64,000 nucleotides of DNA from G965220075 sp965220075 (GCA_965220075.1 OZ244806.1:1798001-1862000), one strand, 5' to 3'; numbered from the stretch's first letter, positions 8,276 to 18,526 are shown. The notes: generated by a model not told the origin, from the sequence alone. Numbers and translations are program-made.

Positions 8276-9778
8276 CTACGGCTGGCTGAAGCGAAAGTCC
8301 GGTTCGACCCGAACTTGAATGCCGATCTGGCCGGCCGAGCCTGCGAGATTGATCGCGTGTACGAAATCGTCAAGCAGCGGCGCCATCCCGGAGCGCATCA
8401 CCTCCGTCGCCGTGGCGTCCTCGTCTCCCTGGGCCGCCTCCAGCTCGCGGCGTTCCGCTTCCAGGTATTGCGCAAGGCCGAACTCCAGAAACGTCCCGAT
8501 ACGCGTGTCGGCGTCGACCAGCGGCACGGACTGCAGAAACGTGCGCAGGTCCGTAACGTCGTAGCGGAAATCGACTTCTATGAATTCCTCCGGCTCATCG
8601 CCGACAAACGGCGCCAGAGCCGGCGCCGGACGGTCGCTGAGCTTGACGATCTGGCGATCCGCAAGCGGACGCGGCCAGGCCCAGTAAATGCCTACCCGGT
8701 CTACAACGCTGGCCGTGCCCTCGTCCTGAAACGACGGGCTGTCGAAGCCGACCGGCAGCTTGAGCACCGCAGCGGCGGATGGAAACGAAAAGGCCTCGTT
8801 GGCGCGCACGAGCAACGCTTCATCGTCTCCCAGCCGGAAGACGCCGGCAGCCAGAAAGGCGAACGCGGCCGCGAGAGTTCCGGCCACGAGCGCGGGGATG
8901 AACGGCACCGCGAAGCCTCGCCGCCGCGGGATGCCTGGATCGTAGGGCGCCAGGACTTCGATCACCGATATGTGCGGGCGCCGGCCCCGTAGTCCCGGGA
9001 CGAGCCGCCGCGGCGGCGCCGATGCACGCCCGAGTCGGTCGGCCGCCTCAGCCGCGAACGCCGCCACGGAGGCCACTCGGTGCGTTGCGGCCAGCCGCTG
9101 AAGCACCCGGAAACGCGCCGCCGCCCGGCTGGCGCGCTCGCCGCTGACGCGCGTATGGCCGCCAAGGATGCCCGAGAGTTCCCGCAGGACTTCCTCGGAT
9201 TGGGTCGCGAAGGCGTCGATGTCTCGTTCCACTCGGAACGAGGCGCGGGCGAGCGTCTCCGCCCGTGCAAGCGGCGCCGCGGCCGTGCGCGTGGTTCGAC
9301 GCGCCCGCTGAACGAGCCAGAGCGACGGAGCGGCGCTTATCACGATGGCCAGGGGCAGGCCCGCGACGGAGCCGCCCACGGAACCGACGAGCGTCCCGAG
9401 CGGCTCTCCGATTCCGGGGATGAGTGCGACCCACCGTCCCACCAGCCCCAGCAGCGCCGCGACCAGGAACGGCAGCCCCACCGCGGCGACGTGTACGCCT
9501 AGCCGCCGCGCGCTCGCGGCGCGCGCGGCGCGCCGCAGCTGCCGCAGAGCGCGCAGCTCCAATTGAATCGCGAGCGACGGATCCTCGTGGGTGGAGGCGG
9601 TTCTCAGAATGCGCTGAGCGGGCGCGTCGCGGCTGACCACGTACTCCGCCAGACGTCGGTCGTGGGCCAGCAAGACACGCTGCTCGTCACCCAGCGGCAG
9701 TGCGGTGTACTCGAGGTCTACCGGCTGTCCCGAGTGCGCCTCTCCGGGGGCGGGCGGCAGTTCATCGGAGCGCTGCAT
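8276..9778 (-). CDS. Membrane protein with HflK/SPFH-like C-terminal region
   Basis: 500 aa, last gene of a four-gene minus-strand operon, starting 10 nt after the previous stop. Hydrophobic helices lie around residues 95-160 (LPFLVAALLGLVG, VAGLPLAIVISA), followed by a long charged, Arg/Ala-rich stretch and another helix near 290-312 (ALVAGTLAAAFAFLAAG). After that the sequence resembles the start of HflK/stomatin (SPFH) proteins: a basic gate DEALLVRANEAF, then VDRVGIYWAWPRPLADRQ and EEFIEVDFRYDVTDLRTFL, matching in order the HflK elements 'GLHWRLPWP' and 'VDF..YRI.DPR.YL'. The SPFH call rests on this order only. The protein is longer at the N-terminus than HflK and has no protease partner next to it. 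Function is unknown; a membrane scaffold is a reasonable guess. Confidence 0.6.
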   Translation of the reverse strand: MQRSDELPPAPGEAHSGQPVDLEYTALPLGDEQRVLLAHDRRLAEYVVSRDAPAQRILRTASTHEDPSLAIQLELRALRQLRRAARAASARRLGVHVAAVGLPFLVAALLGLVGRWVALIPGIGEPLGTLVGSVGGSVAGLPLAIVISAAPSLWLVQRARRTTRTAAAPLARAETLARASFRVERDIDAFATQSEEVLRELSGILGGHTRVSGERASRAAARFRVLQRLAATHRVASVAAFAAEAADRLGRASAPPRRLVPGLRGRRPHISVIEVLAPYDPGIPRRRGFAVPFIPALVAGTLAAAFAFLAAGVFRLGDDEALLVRANEAFSFPSAAAVLKLPVGFDSPSFQDEGTASVVDRVGIYWAWPRPLADRQIVKLSDRPAPALAPFVGDEPEEFIEVDFRYDVTDLRTFLQSVPLVDADTRIGTFLEFGLAQYLEAERRELEAAQGDEDATATEVMRSGMAPLLDDFVHAINLAGSAGQIGIQVRVEPDFRFSQP

Positions 9779-9788
9779 CGGCTTGCCT

Positions 9789-10688
9789 CTAGCGCTCCAC
9801 TAACCGGAAGCCGCGCAGCGCCTGCATGATCGCCGCGGCCGCGAAGGTCGTGAGCGCCTCCGCCCGGTCGCCTTCCACCGTTCCCAGGCCAAGCCCCGTC
9901 AGGCCGAGCGCGGCGCTCTGCGAGGCCATGGCCGCCCCCTGGGTTAGCGGCGGCGTGTACGGCCCGCTCGAAACCGCTACGCCGTCGCCGCTCTGCATGA
10001 GCCTCGTAAGCTGCTGCTCCCGCGTGCTGAGCCTGCGCAACCGTAAACCACGCTCGGTCAGCTCTCTGGCCAGCATGCCGGCGCGATACTCCGGCTCCTG
10101 GCCGGCCCGCGGCATAGCGTTTGTATGCCACGCCCGGCCCTGCTGTATCAGCAGCAGGTCCGCGCCCGGCGCCGCCCCGCCGCTGTCGCGCAGGTCCAAG
10201 GCCATCGTTGGACGAAAGTCCTCGACCGAGCTGGAGAGCCGTGACCACGCGGCCGGCAGGGCGGGGGAGTGGATCATGCCGACTGCTTCCTCCAGATTCC
10301 GAAGCGGCGGAAGCGGCCGCACCGACGGCGAGTCGGCCGGTTCGGCCAGGTGGATCAGGAGCGACATCTCGTGCAGCATGCGCGCCCGATCATTCGTTCG
10401 CGTGGCGAAGGTGCGCGCCATCGCGCGCCCCGCCCCCAGCACTACGCGGCTCATCACCGCCGGCGACGCATCGATCACCACGCGCACTTCCGCGTCGGGA
10501 TTGCCTGCCAGCAGACGCGTGATCTGGGCCGCGCCGTGGCCGCCCAGGGGTCCCTCGTAGAGTGTGCTGACGCTGTACAAGCCCTCGAAACCGCGGCGCA
10601 CCGCTTGCCATGCGTCGGGTTGCAGGATGTCAACCAGGCGCTCTTCGCCCAGCGGGACTTCGAGGCGCCGGATATCGAGCACGCTCAC
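9789..10688 (-). CDS. Hypothetical protein of the four-gene membrane operon
   Basis: 299 aa, not recognised. The start is GTG at 10688, overlapping the previous stop as GTGA, which implies translational coupling. There is no strong signal peptide or long transmembrane helix. The N-terminal part (LEVPLGEERLVDILQPDAW, VRVVIDASPAVMSRVVLGAG) looks like a folded alpha/beta domain. The C-terminal 60 residues are rich in small residues (GLTGLGLGTVEG, TTFAAAAIMQAL), ending with RGFRLVER, and might be a weak membrane-associated segment. Its position between two membrane proteins and the SPFH-like protein suggests a cytosolic or peripheral subunit of the same complex. High third-position GC through the frame supports real coding. 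Confidence 0.65.
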   Translation of the reverse strand: MSVLDIRRLEVPLGEERLVDILQPDAWQAVRRGFEGLYSVSTLYEGPLGGHGAAQITRLLAGNPDAEVRVVIDASPAVMSRVVLGAGRAMARTFATRTNDRARMLHEMSLLIHLAEPADSPSVRPLPPLRNLEEAVGMIHSPALPAAWSRLSSSVEDFRPTMALDLRDSGGAAPGADLLLIQQGRAWHTNAMPRAGQEPEYRAGMLARELTERGLRLRRLSTREQQLTRLMQSGDGVAVSSGPYTPPLTQGAAMASQSAALGLTGLGLGTVEGDRAEALTTFAAAAIMQALRGFRLVER

Positions 10689-11434
10689 GCCGCCGGCTCC
10701 GTGCTTTCGATCTGATCGTCGTCGGCCTGCACCGGCTCCGATCGCGCCGGCTCGGGGGTGGCGGCCGGCAACGCGGCGGGATCGTGCACCGCGTCACGCG
10801 GCACCCAGACGCCGGTGTCGCCGCGCAGCGTCTCAGGCGACTCGCTGGCGGCCAAGCGCTCATAGACCAGCGCCGCGTCATCCAGCTCCAGCGCCCGCGC
10901 CATCGCCGCCGCGCGACCGTAGGCCTCCAGGTCGCCGGCCGCCGCGTGCACCACGGCCGCGATCTCGGTCAATCCAGCGTGCGGCTCAGCGCTCACCGCC
11001 GCCGGCTGGATGGATGGAAACGCGGCGGGTTGGGGCCTTGCGGCCATACCGAGCAGCCGGCTCAGCCAGCGGCGGCCAGCCAGCAACCAGGCGCCCGCCA
11101 GTGCCGGCGCCCAGTGGCCGCCCGAGACCGCAATCAGCGCTACTCCCAGACCCAAACTCAGCCATGACCTGCGCAACCGGCCCAACAACTCGTTTTCCGC
11201 CGCCGCCGGCGTGTCTAGGGTCTGGCGGCTTGCGTAATCGATGGCGAGCGTCGCGGGCCGCCGGGCTTGCTCGGCCACCAGCGTGGTGTCGTCCGGCGCA
11301 ATCAGCCCGATGCGCCAGCCGCTGAACTCCGGCATGCGGTTCTTTGCGCCGTGCACGAGCTTCCCGGTGGATAGGTCGCCGCGCAGCACGTATCCCCCAC
11401 GCACCGGAATCGTCCAGCAAGCGAGTTGAGTCAT
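10685..11434 (-). CDS. Hypothetical membrane protein of the four-gene operon
   Basis: 249 aa, not recognised. I place the start at the ATG at 11434, because it overlaps the upstream stop as ATGA, like the other junctions in this operon; the frame is open 21 codons further up but that would overlap the upstream gene more. It begins TQLACWTIPVRGGYVLRGD. It has one or two hydrophobic segments (LGLGVALIAVSG and APALAGAWLLAG, residues ~118-150), then an Ala/Glu-rich tail ending in an acidic low-complexity stretch (EPVQADDDQIESTEPAA). It ends with its own stop overlapping the next gene's GTG. A two-helix membrane anchor with a cytosolic acidic tail is the simplest reading; function unknown. Confidence 0.65.
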   Translation of the reverse strand: MTQLACWTIPVRGGYVLRGDLSTGKLVHGAKNRMPEFSGWRIGLIAPDDTTLVAEQARRPATLAIDYASRQTLDTPAAAENELLGRLRRSWLSLGLGVALIAVSGGHWAPALAGAWLLAGRRWLSRLLGMAARPQPAAFPSIQPAAVSAEPHAGLTEIAAVVHAAAGDLEAYGRAAAMARALELDDAALVYERLAASESPETLRGDTGVWVPRDAVHDPAALPAATPEPARSEPVQADDDQIESTEPAA

Positions 11435-12165
11435 GGCACGCGCGCGAACAGCTGCGTCGGGGGCGAGTCGGGCATATCTCCCGCCAGCAAACCCCAAACG
11501 CGCGCCCGCCAGCCCCGCGGCCGGTCGGTCGCCGCGCCGGTCCGCAGGCGGTGGTAGAAGCGCTCGCCCTCGGTCCAGTGCAGCTCCGTGTGCACCGCCA
11601 GCTCGAGCGCCGCGCTCTCGCGCGCCACCTCGCCGCCTTCCACCAGGCGCCAGACGTCGCGCGCAAAGGCCAGGCTCTCCCCCCGCTGACTGACGGCGGG
11701 CTTGCTCAGCACAAAGCTCGATTCCAGCACCCTGCGGGCATTCGCGCCCGCGCGCCGGCGGGTGAACGCGCGCAAGGCCGTCAGCGACGCCGCCAGGAAG
11801 CCGAACGGCAGCGCCCAGCCCATCAGGAAGCTCACGCGAACCGGGTTGACAATCAGGAACGCAACCAGAAACCCCAGAATGGTCAGCTCGAGCGCCGCCA
11901 GAAACATCTGCCGCCGCCAGGCGTACCCATGCTCCGCGGCGCGGGTAGCGTGGGCCAGCAGGTCCGCTTCGAACCGCGAGCGCAATAGCGCGAACTCACC
12001 CGGCGAGAGCTTCGTGGGTCCGTAGACGGCCAGCTGAAACGGGCCATCGGCCGGGTCGAGGCGGTGATAGTCGGCCCCCACGAACAGCGCGGCGCCGCTT
12101 TCCGTCGGTACGATAAACGTATCGACGACCTGCGGTCTGCGGTCTGATCCGCTGCTGGCGAGCAT
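11431..12165 (-). CDS. Hypothetical membrane protein, first gene of the four-gene operon
   Basis: 244 aa from the ATG at 12165. An in-frame GTG-like extension to 12276 exists, but it would run into the 5' end of the divergent mnmG and reads as low-complexity sequence. The N-terminal ~85 residues are soluble (VDTFIVPTESGAALFVGAD, LAVYGPTKLSPGEFALLRS). Two adjacent membrane helices follow (FLAALELTILGFLVAFLIV, GWALPFGFLAASLTAL), then a basic cytosolic tail. No family was recognised. The stop overlaps the next start by 4 nt. As first gene of a minus-strand operon that faces mnmG with almost no intergenic space, its promoter must lie inside or very near the mnmG 5' region. Confidence 0.68.
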   Translation of the reverse strand: MLASSGSDRRPQVVDTFIVPTESGAALFVGADYHRLDPADGPFQLAVYGPTKLSPGEFALLRSRFEADLLAHATRAAEHGYAWRRQMFLAALELTILGFLVAFLIVNPVRVSFLMGWALPFGFLAASLTALRAFTRRRAGANARRVLESSFVLSKPAVSQRGESLAFARDVWRLVEGGEVARESAALELAVHTELHWTEGERFYHRLRTGAATDRPRGWRARVWGLLAGDMPDSPPTQLFARVP

Positions 12166-12166
12166 C

Positions 12167-14263
12167 GTGTCAGTCCGGATCGGCGTGGGTGGCGGAGCAC
12201 CGATCGGCGGTACTCTGAGTATATCGCCGGATGAGGGTCCTCCGGTCGTCATCCCACCAGTGCAGCCTCTTAGCAAGCAGCCGAATAACGGGCACGCCGC
12301 GCCAGCCGCCGCCGGACCGCACGCCGCGCGGCCCTGCCAGGTGCTGGTCGTGGGCGCCGGTCATGCGGGCTGCGAGGCCGCCCTGGCGGCCGCGCGCATG
12401 GGCTGCCGCACCCTGCTCCTCAGCGCCAATCTCGACACCGTCGCGCTGATGCCCTGCAACCCCTCGATCGGTGGACCCGCCAAGGGCAATCTCGTACGCG
12501 AGATCGATGCGCTCGGCGGCGAGATGGGCCGCAACACCGACCGGACTTTCATTCAGATTCGCGAGCTCAACACGAGCAAGGGCCCGGCGGTGCGCGCGCT
12601 GCGCGCCCAGTCCGACAAGCGCGGCTATGGAGCGGCCATGCGCCGCGTTCTGGAGCTGCAACCCAACCTCACGCTGGCTCAAGGCGAGGTGGAAGGTCTG
12701 ATTTGGATGCCTGTGACCGAGCGCGGCGAGCGGCGCTGGCGCGTGCGCGGCGTGCGCACGCGCGACGGCCGCCGCTGGGCCGCCGACACGGTTGTAGTCA
12801 CGACCGGAACCTTCCTCAAAGGCCGTCTCGTCAGGGGCGAGTCGATAAGTCCCGGCGGACGTGCCGGCGAGCCGCCCGCCACCGCTCTGGCGGACGACCT
12901 GCGCGGCGCCGGGTTTGCGATGGGCCGGCTGAAAACCGGAACCCCGCCGCGACTGGACGCCCGCACCATCGATTTCAACCGGACGCAGGTCCAGCCCGGA
13001 TCCTCGAAACCTCTGTACTTCAGCTTCGAGCCGCCCCAAGACGGCGAGGTCCTAAGGGAAGCCCCCGACCCCGTCTACCCATCCGTACCACCGCGCGCCT
13101 GGCGTACTCAGATGCCGTGCTACTCGGTACGCACCAACGCGGGCACGCACGAGCTGATCCGGACCAATCTGCATCGGGCGCCCATGTACAACGGCACGAT
13201 CACCATCAAGGGTCCTCGCTACTGTCCCTCGATCGAGGACAAGATCGTGCGCTTCGCCGACAAGCAATCCCACACCCTCTTTCTGGAGCCGGAGGGATTC
13301 ACCAGCCGTGAGGTCTACGTCCAGGGCGCCAACACCAGCCTTCCCGCCGATGTCCAGGTCCGCATGATTCGCAGCATTCCGGCTCTGCGGGACGCCGAGC
13401 TGGTGCGCTTGGGCTATGCGGTCGAATACGACTTCGTGCAACCCCGCCAGCTGCGCCGCACGCTGGAGACGCGCCTGGCCGACGGGCTCTTTCTGGCCGG
13501 ACAAATCAATGGCACGACCGGCTACGAGGAGGCCGCCGCGCAGGGCGTCATAGCCGGAATCAACGCGGCTCAGCGCGCGCGCGGCCGGGCGCCGATCACA
13601 CTGGCGAGGTCGCAGGCCTATATCGGCGTAATGCTTGACGATCTGGTAAGCGGCGACCTCACCGAGCCCTACCGTCTGCATACCTCCCGCGCCGAGCACC
13701 GGCTCCTGTTGCGCCACGACACGGCCGACCTGCGGCTCACCGCGCTGGGCCACCGCCTGGGACTCGCGTCCGAGTCGCGTCTGCGGCGAACCGAGGCCAA
13801 GCGCGCCGCCGTCGGGTGCATCGAGGCGTGGCTGCGGCGCACGCGCCTGCCCCCAAGTGAAGCGGTGAACGCACGCCTCGCTCGGATCGGCAGCGCGCCC
13901 CTCCGCGAAACCACCCGCGCGATCGAGCTGCTGCGCCGTCCCGGCGTCACCTGCGCGCTCATACGGGAGCTGACCGATTCAGCGCCGCTGGCCGCCGATG
14001 CCGCCGCACACGTGGAGTTCGAGCTGAAGTACGGCGGCTACGTGCGCCAGCAGATCGCGCAGGTCGAGCGAAGCCGCGCCATGGAGCAGGCGGAGATTCC
14101 CGAAGGATTCGAGTACGAGCGCCTGCGTTCCTTGCGTACCGAAGCCCGCGAGCGCCTGGGCCGTTTCCGCCCGTCAACGCTTGGCCAGGCCGCGAGGCTG
14201 GAAGGCGTAACACCCTCCGACGTGGCGGCGCTGCTGGTCTATCTCAAGCGCCACGCCGCCTGA
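12167..14263 (+). CDS. mnmG: tRNA uridine-5-carboxymethylaminomethyl modification enzyme MnmG (GidA)
   Basis: FAD- and folate-dependent subunit of the MnmE-MnmG complex that adds the (carboxymethyl)aminomethyl group at U34 of several tRNAs. The Rossmann motif VGAGHAGCEAA starts at residue 62. Family landmarks follow: MPCNPSIGGPAKG, RELNTSKGPAVRALR, CYSVRTNAGTHELIRTNLH, RYCPSIEDKI with the conserved cysteine at 353, and the C-terminal YGGY and LGQAARLEGVTPSD. At 698 codons it is about 60 longer than usual. The first ~57 residues are unconserved and the GTG at 12167 lies one base from the divergent gene's ATG, so the real start is probably a later GTG (for example 12260); I could not fix it. 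mnmE is not in the window. Confidence 0.96.
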   Translation: MSVRIGVGGGAPIGGTLSISPDEGPPVVIPPVQPLSKQPNNGHAAPAAAGPHAARPCQVLVVGAGHAGCEAALAAARMGCRTLLLSANLDTVALMPCNPSIGGPAKGNLVREIDALGGEMGRNTDRTFIQIRELNTSKGPAVRALRAQSDKRGYGAAMRRVLELQPNLTLAQGEVEGLIWMPVTERGERRWRVRGVRTRDGRRWAADTVVVTTGTFLKGRLVRGESISPGGRAGEPPATALADDLRGAGFAMGRLKTGTPPRLDARTIDFNRTQVQPGSSKPLYFSFEPPQDGEVLREAPDPVYPSVPPRAWRTQMPCYSVRTNAGTHELIRTNLHRAPMYNGTITIKGPRYCPSIEDKIVRFADKQSHTLFLEPEGFTSREVYVQGANTSLPADVQVRMIRSIPALRDAELVRLGYAVEYDFVQPRQLRRTLETRLADGLFLAGQINGTTGYEEAAAQGVIAGINAAQRARGRAPITLARSQAYIGVMLDDLVSGDLTEPYRLHTSRAEHRLLLRHDTADLRLTALGHRLGLASESRLRRTEAKRAAVGCIEAWLRRTRLPPSEAVNARLARIGSAPLRETTRAIELLRRPGVTCALIRELTDSAPLAADAAAHVEFELKYGGYVRQQIAQVERSRAMEQAEIPEGFEYERLRSLRTEARERLGRFRPSTLGQAARLEGVTPSDVAALLVYLKRHAA

Positions 14264-14339
14264 CCCGACCGCCCCAGGCCCTACGCCGCCCCCGGAAGCG
14301 AGCGCTTGCGGCTATGGGAGACTGAATCGGCGCTCCCAG

Positions 14340-14412
14340 GCCCCCGTAGCTCAGTGGACAGAGCAGCGGCCTTCTAAGCCGTTGGTCGCAGGTTCGAATC
14401 CTGCCGGGGGTG
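14340..14412 (+). tRNA. tRNA-Arg (anticodon TCT)
   Basis: A 73-nt cloverleaf. The acceptor pairs GCCCCCG with CGGGGGT (one G-U), the D-arm is GCTC/GAGC, the anticodon loop CTTCTAA reads TCT, and the T-arm is GCAGG-TTCGAAT-CCTGC. The discriminator base is G and CCA is not encoded. It reads AGA codons. It directly precedes the type I restriction operon, a common place for island integration, though no duplicated tRNA end was found at the far side of that operon. Confidence 0.95.
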
Positions 14413-14580
14413 CCCACAGTCGGGCGCCTCGCAGACCGGGGGACAGAAATTCTGATCGCCGATCCTGAAGTCGGGAGGGCCAGACTGATCCTACCGAACG
14501 TCTTAAGAAAACAATGACGTGTCGACTTTTTTTGGGGAGCACGTGCAAGATATAGTTACGGCTAATCAGTTTTCGGGGAC

Positions 14581-15186
14581 ATGACTAAGCGGATCAGCGA
14601 CGTGGCGTACGTCAGCCAAGGGCTCGCGGTCAGCGGCCGCGGCGCCGGCGCACGCCGGGGGGATTGGGAGTTGCGGCTGGTAGAGAGCGCCGATATCTCC
14701 GACGGCTATCTCCAGCTGGACGGCCCGAGGACGATCAGCATCGAACGCAACGCTCGTACCGAGAAACACCCGTTGCGACCGTTCGACGTGCTTGTCACGG
14801 CGCGGTCGCACACGGTCAAGTCCGCGCTGGTGCCGCCCGGCGTGTCGCGCACCGTGGCCGGGGTGACGCTGCTGGTGGTACGGCCCCGGAACCCGGGATC
14901 GGGCATGGGTCACTGGCTCTGGTACTTCCTCGCCTCGACCCATGGACGCGCGCGCCTCGCCAAACGAGTGACGGTGAGCGCTAGCATCGCCTCCATGTCC
15001 GCCAGAAATCTGGGCGAGGTTGAGGTCCCTGTTCCGCCTCCTCGTGAGCTTGACCGCATAGCTCGGCTCGTCGAGGCGTCGGAGGCGGCCCATGCGGCCG
15101 CACTGAAGGCCGCCCGGCTGCGCCGTGAAACCCTGCGAGACTCGCTCATCCATCACATCAGCCGCAAGCCCGTATCGGCAACCTGA
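14581..15186 (+). CDS. Half-size type I restriction specificity (HsdS-like) protein
   Basis: 201 aa, about half an HsdS. It carries one target-recognition-domain-like region (residues ~1-145, with the family-style RPFDVLVTARSH and WLWYFLASTHGRARL) and one conserved coiled helix ending in RRETLRDSLIHHIS. PVPPPRELDRIARLVEA is the usual junction of TRD and helix. HsdS proteins bind the target sequence for the methyltransferase and nuclease; half-S proteins can work as homodimers. It opens the operon, with hsdM starting 11 nt after its stop. A full HsdS lies further down, so two specificity proteins are available to one HsdM. The start ATG is the first in frame, with CGGGGAC upstream. Confidence 0.75.
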   Translation: MTKRISDVAYVSQGLAVSGRGAGARRGDWELRLVESADISDGYLQLDGPRTISIERNARTEKHPLRPFDVLVTARSHTVKSALVPPGVSRTVAGVTLLVVRPRNPGSGMGHWLWYFLASTHGRARLAKRVTVSASIASMSARNLGEVEVPVPPPRELDRIARLVEASEAAHAAALKAARLRRETLRDSLIHHISRKPVSAT

Positions 15187-15196
15187 GGAGGAACAG

Positions 15197-16726
<1,530 letters not shown>

Positions 16727-16740
16727 GTGTTGATGAAGCG

Positions 16741-16976
16741 ATGCCGACGCTGTTGCGAGAGGGGCCGTTTCGATTCTTCTTCTACCTGGGCGACCGGGGC
16801 AACCTCCTCACGTGCACGTGCAGCGCGACAACAACATCGCCAAGTTTTGGATGAACCCCGTGATGCTGGAACGCAGCGGCGGCTTGAGCCGCTCCGAGTT
16901 GCGTCGGGTCGAGCGCATCATTGAGGAGAACCAGACGTCGTTCTTAGGAGAGTGGGATGTACGTTTCAACGACTGA
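16741..16976 (+). pseudogene. Frameshifted DUF4160 gene
   Basis: The sequence begins PTLLREGPFRFFFYLGDRG, the start of DUF4160 proteins. At about 16804 the frame breaks. Moving one base restores PPHVHVQRD, AKFWMNPVMLE, SGGLSRSELRRVERII and the end at 16976, exactly the rest of the domain. One C seems to be missing within a CT-rich run, consistent with a single-base deletion (or an assembly error). DUF4160 genes are usually followed by DUF2442, as here, and the pair is often suspected to be toxin-antitoxin-like. It sits 14 nt after hsdM and its end overlaps the DUF2442 start by 20 nt. Confidence 0.75.
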
Positions 16977-17325
16977 GGTCAGTGTTCCGGAGGCCATGAC
17001 GATTGCGGTGACCGAGGACACTCTTACTGCCGAGCTGTTGGACGGAAGGACGATCGCGACGCCGCTGGCCTGGTATCCCCGATTGGTGCATGGGACGCCG
17101 GAGGAGAGAAACAACTGGGAGCTGATCGGCGGCGGGCAAGGGATTCGCTGGCCCGACCTAGACGAGGACATCAGCGTAGAAGGACTACTGGCGGGTCGGA
17201 AGTCTGGTGAGAGCCATCGCTCCTTCCAGCAATGGCTTGAGGCGAAGAGGGCGGGCCGTGGACTCACGCTGTATGAACTCAACGACTATGAGAAGGAGCG
17301 GCATCCAGGCACTGATGGCCAATAG
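16957..17325 (+). CDS. DUF2442 domain protein
   Basis: 122 aa. The DUF2442 core is clear: a short strand with DTLTAELLDGRTIATPLAWYP cut by the usual turn, RNNWELIGGGQGIRWPDLDEDISVEGLL, and a C-terminal extension with YELNDYEKE. The start ATG at 16957 has AGGAG 7 nt upstream and overlaps the end of the broken DUF4160 gene, as is normal for this pair. The pair is found scattered in genomes and near defence genes; the biochemical role is not established. If DUF4160 is really broken, this would be an orphan partner kept inside the hsdM-hsdS interval. Its stop overlaps the chosen HsdS start by 11 nt. Confidence 0.85.
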   Translation: MYVSTTEVSVPEAMTIAVTEDTLTAELLDGRTIATPLAWYPRLVHGTPEERNNWELIGGGQGIRWPDLDEDISVEGLLAGRKSGESHRSFQQWLEAKRAGRGLTLYELNDYEKERHPGTDGQ

Positions 17326-18526
17326 GACGCGAGTGCCCGACGGGTGGCGGGTGGCAAGGCTTGGAGAGGTGCTAAGGCTTGAGTATGGGACTTCGTTGCC
17401 AGAACGGAAGCGTGTCCCTGGCAAGGTGCCTGTCATTGGTTCAGCCGGCGTCGTGGGTTTCCATAACCAATCGACAGTCGAAGGTCCGGGGATCGTCGTG
17501 GGGCGCAAGGGCAGCATTGGCACAGTGACGTGGATTGCTGAGGACTTTGCCCCAATTGACACGACTTACTGCGCAGTCCCAGCTAATGAGCTGATTGATG
17601 TCCGGTGGGTATACCACTTGTTGGCTCGTGAGGACCTGGCCATGCTCAATCGCGCAACAGGCGTGCCAGGACTGAATCGCGACGATGTCTACGCACTAAG
17701 CCGCCTGATTCCACCTTTCACCGAACAGCGCGCCATCGCCGCCGTGCTGGACGCCATCGACGCGGCCATCGAGCGCACCGAGGCGGTGATCAGCGCCACC
17801 GAACGCCAGCGCGACGCCCTGCTCCACGAGCTCCTCACCCGCGGCGTCCCCGGCTGGCACACCCAATGGCGCAGCGTGCCCGGCCTGGGAATCATCCCGG
17901 CTGACTGGCAAGTCGTGCGTCTGAAGGCGATATGTGAGCGAATCACCAAGGGAACGACGCCAACCACCTTGGGCCACGAGTACGTGCCAGCAGGTGTGCG
18001 ATTCCTGCGCGTCGAGAACATCGCTGACGGGTTGGTGACAGGTGGAGAACTGCGCTTTATCACCGGTGAAACCCACCAGATGCTTTCGCGATCGATATTA
18101 CAAGCCGGTGACATCCTCTTGAGCATTGCTGGTGCACTCGGTCGATCAGCTCTGATTACGAGTGAACACCTTCCCGCGAATGTTAATCAGGCTCTCGCAA
18201 TTGTTCGATTGGCCAAGAATCAGCGGGCTACGCCCGAGTTCGCGGCGCTCATGCTAAGCGGAAAGATGGTACAGAAGCAGGTCGATGATCTTCGCTCAGA
18301 GTTGGCGCAGGCGAATATCAACCTTGAGCAAGTAGGATCACTCACCGTTGCCCTCCCATCGCTTTGCGAGCAGCGGGCTATCGCCGAGATCATAGCCGGT
18401 GCGAGGGGTGCGATTGAAATGACGTTTCAGGAGCGATTCTCTGTACAATCGCTAAAAGCGTCAATGACGGACACACTGTTGACGGGATCCTTGAGGGTTC
18501 CGATAGCGACAGAGGGGGAACGATGA
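17315..18526 (+). CDS. hsdS: Type I restriction-modification system specificity subunit HsdS
   Basis: 403 aa from the ATG at 17315, which begins right before the first recognition domain (TRVPDGWRVARLGEV); the frame is open further up inside DUF2442 but reads as non-conserved. Two target-recognition domains (about 1-140 and 190-335) alternate with two conserved coiled helices. TRD1 ends IPPFTEQRAIAAVLDAIDAA and TRD2 begins IPADWQVVRLKAICERITKG, the standard bipartite layout. The N-terminal and central repeats carry the PxxxEQRAIA motif twice (PPFTEQRAIA, PSLCEQRAIA). It sets the DNA target of the HsdM/HsdR complex. A full-length partner to HsdM, in addition to the half-size protein upstream. 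Confidence 0.93.
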   Translation: MANRTRVPDGWRVARLGEVLRLEYGTSLPERKRVPGKVPVIGSAGVVGFHNQSTVEGPGIVVGRKGSIGTVTWIAEDFAPIDTTYCAVPANELIDVRWVYHLLAREDLAMLNRATGVPGLNRDDVYALSRLIPPFTEQRAIAAVLDAIDAAIERTEAVISATERQRDALLHELLTRGVPGWHTQWRSVPGLGIIPADWQVVRLKAICERITKGTTPTTLGHEYVPAGVRFLRVENIADGLVTGGELRFITGETHQMLSRSILQAGDILLSIAGALGRSALITSEHLPANVNQALAIVRLAKNQRATPEFAALMLSGKMVQKQVDDLRSELAQANINLEQVGSLTVALPSLCEQRAIAEIIAGARGAIEMTFQERFSVQSLKASMTDTLLTGSLRVPIATEGER

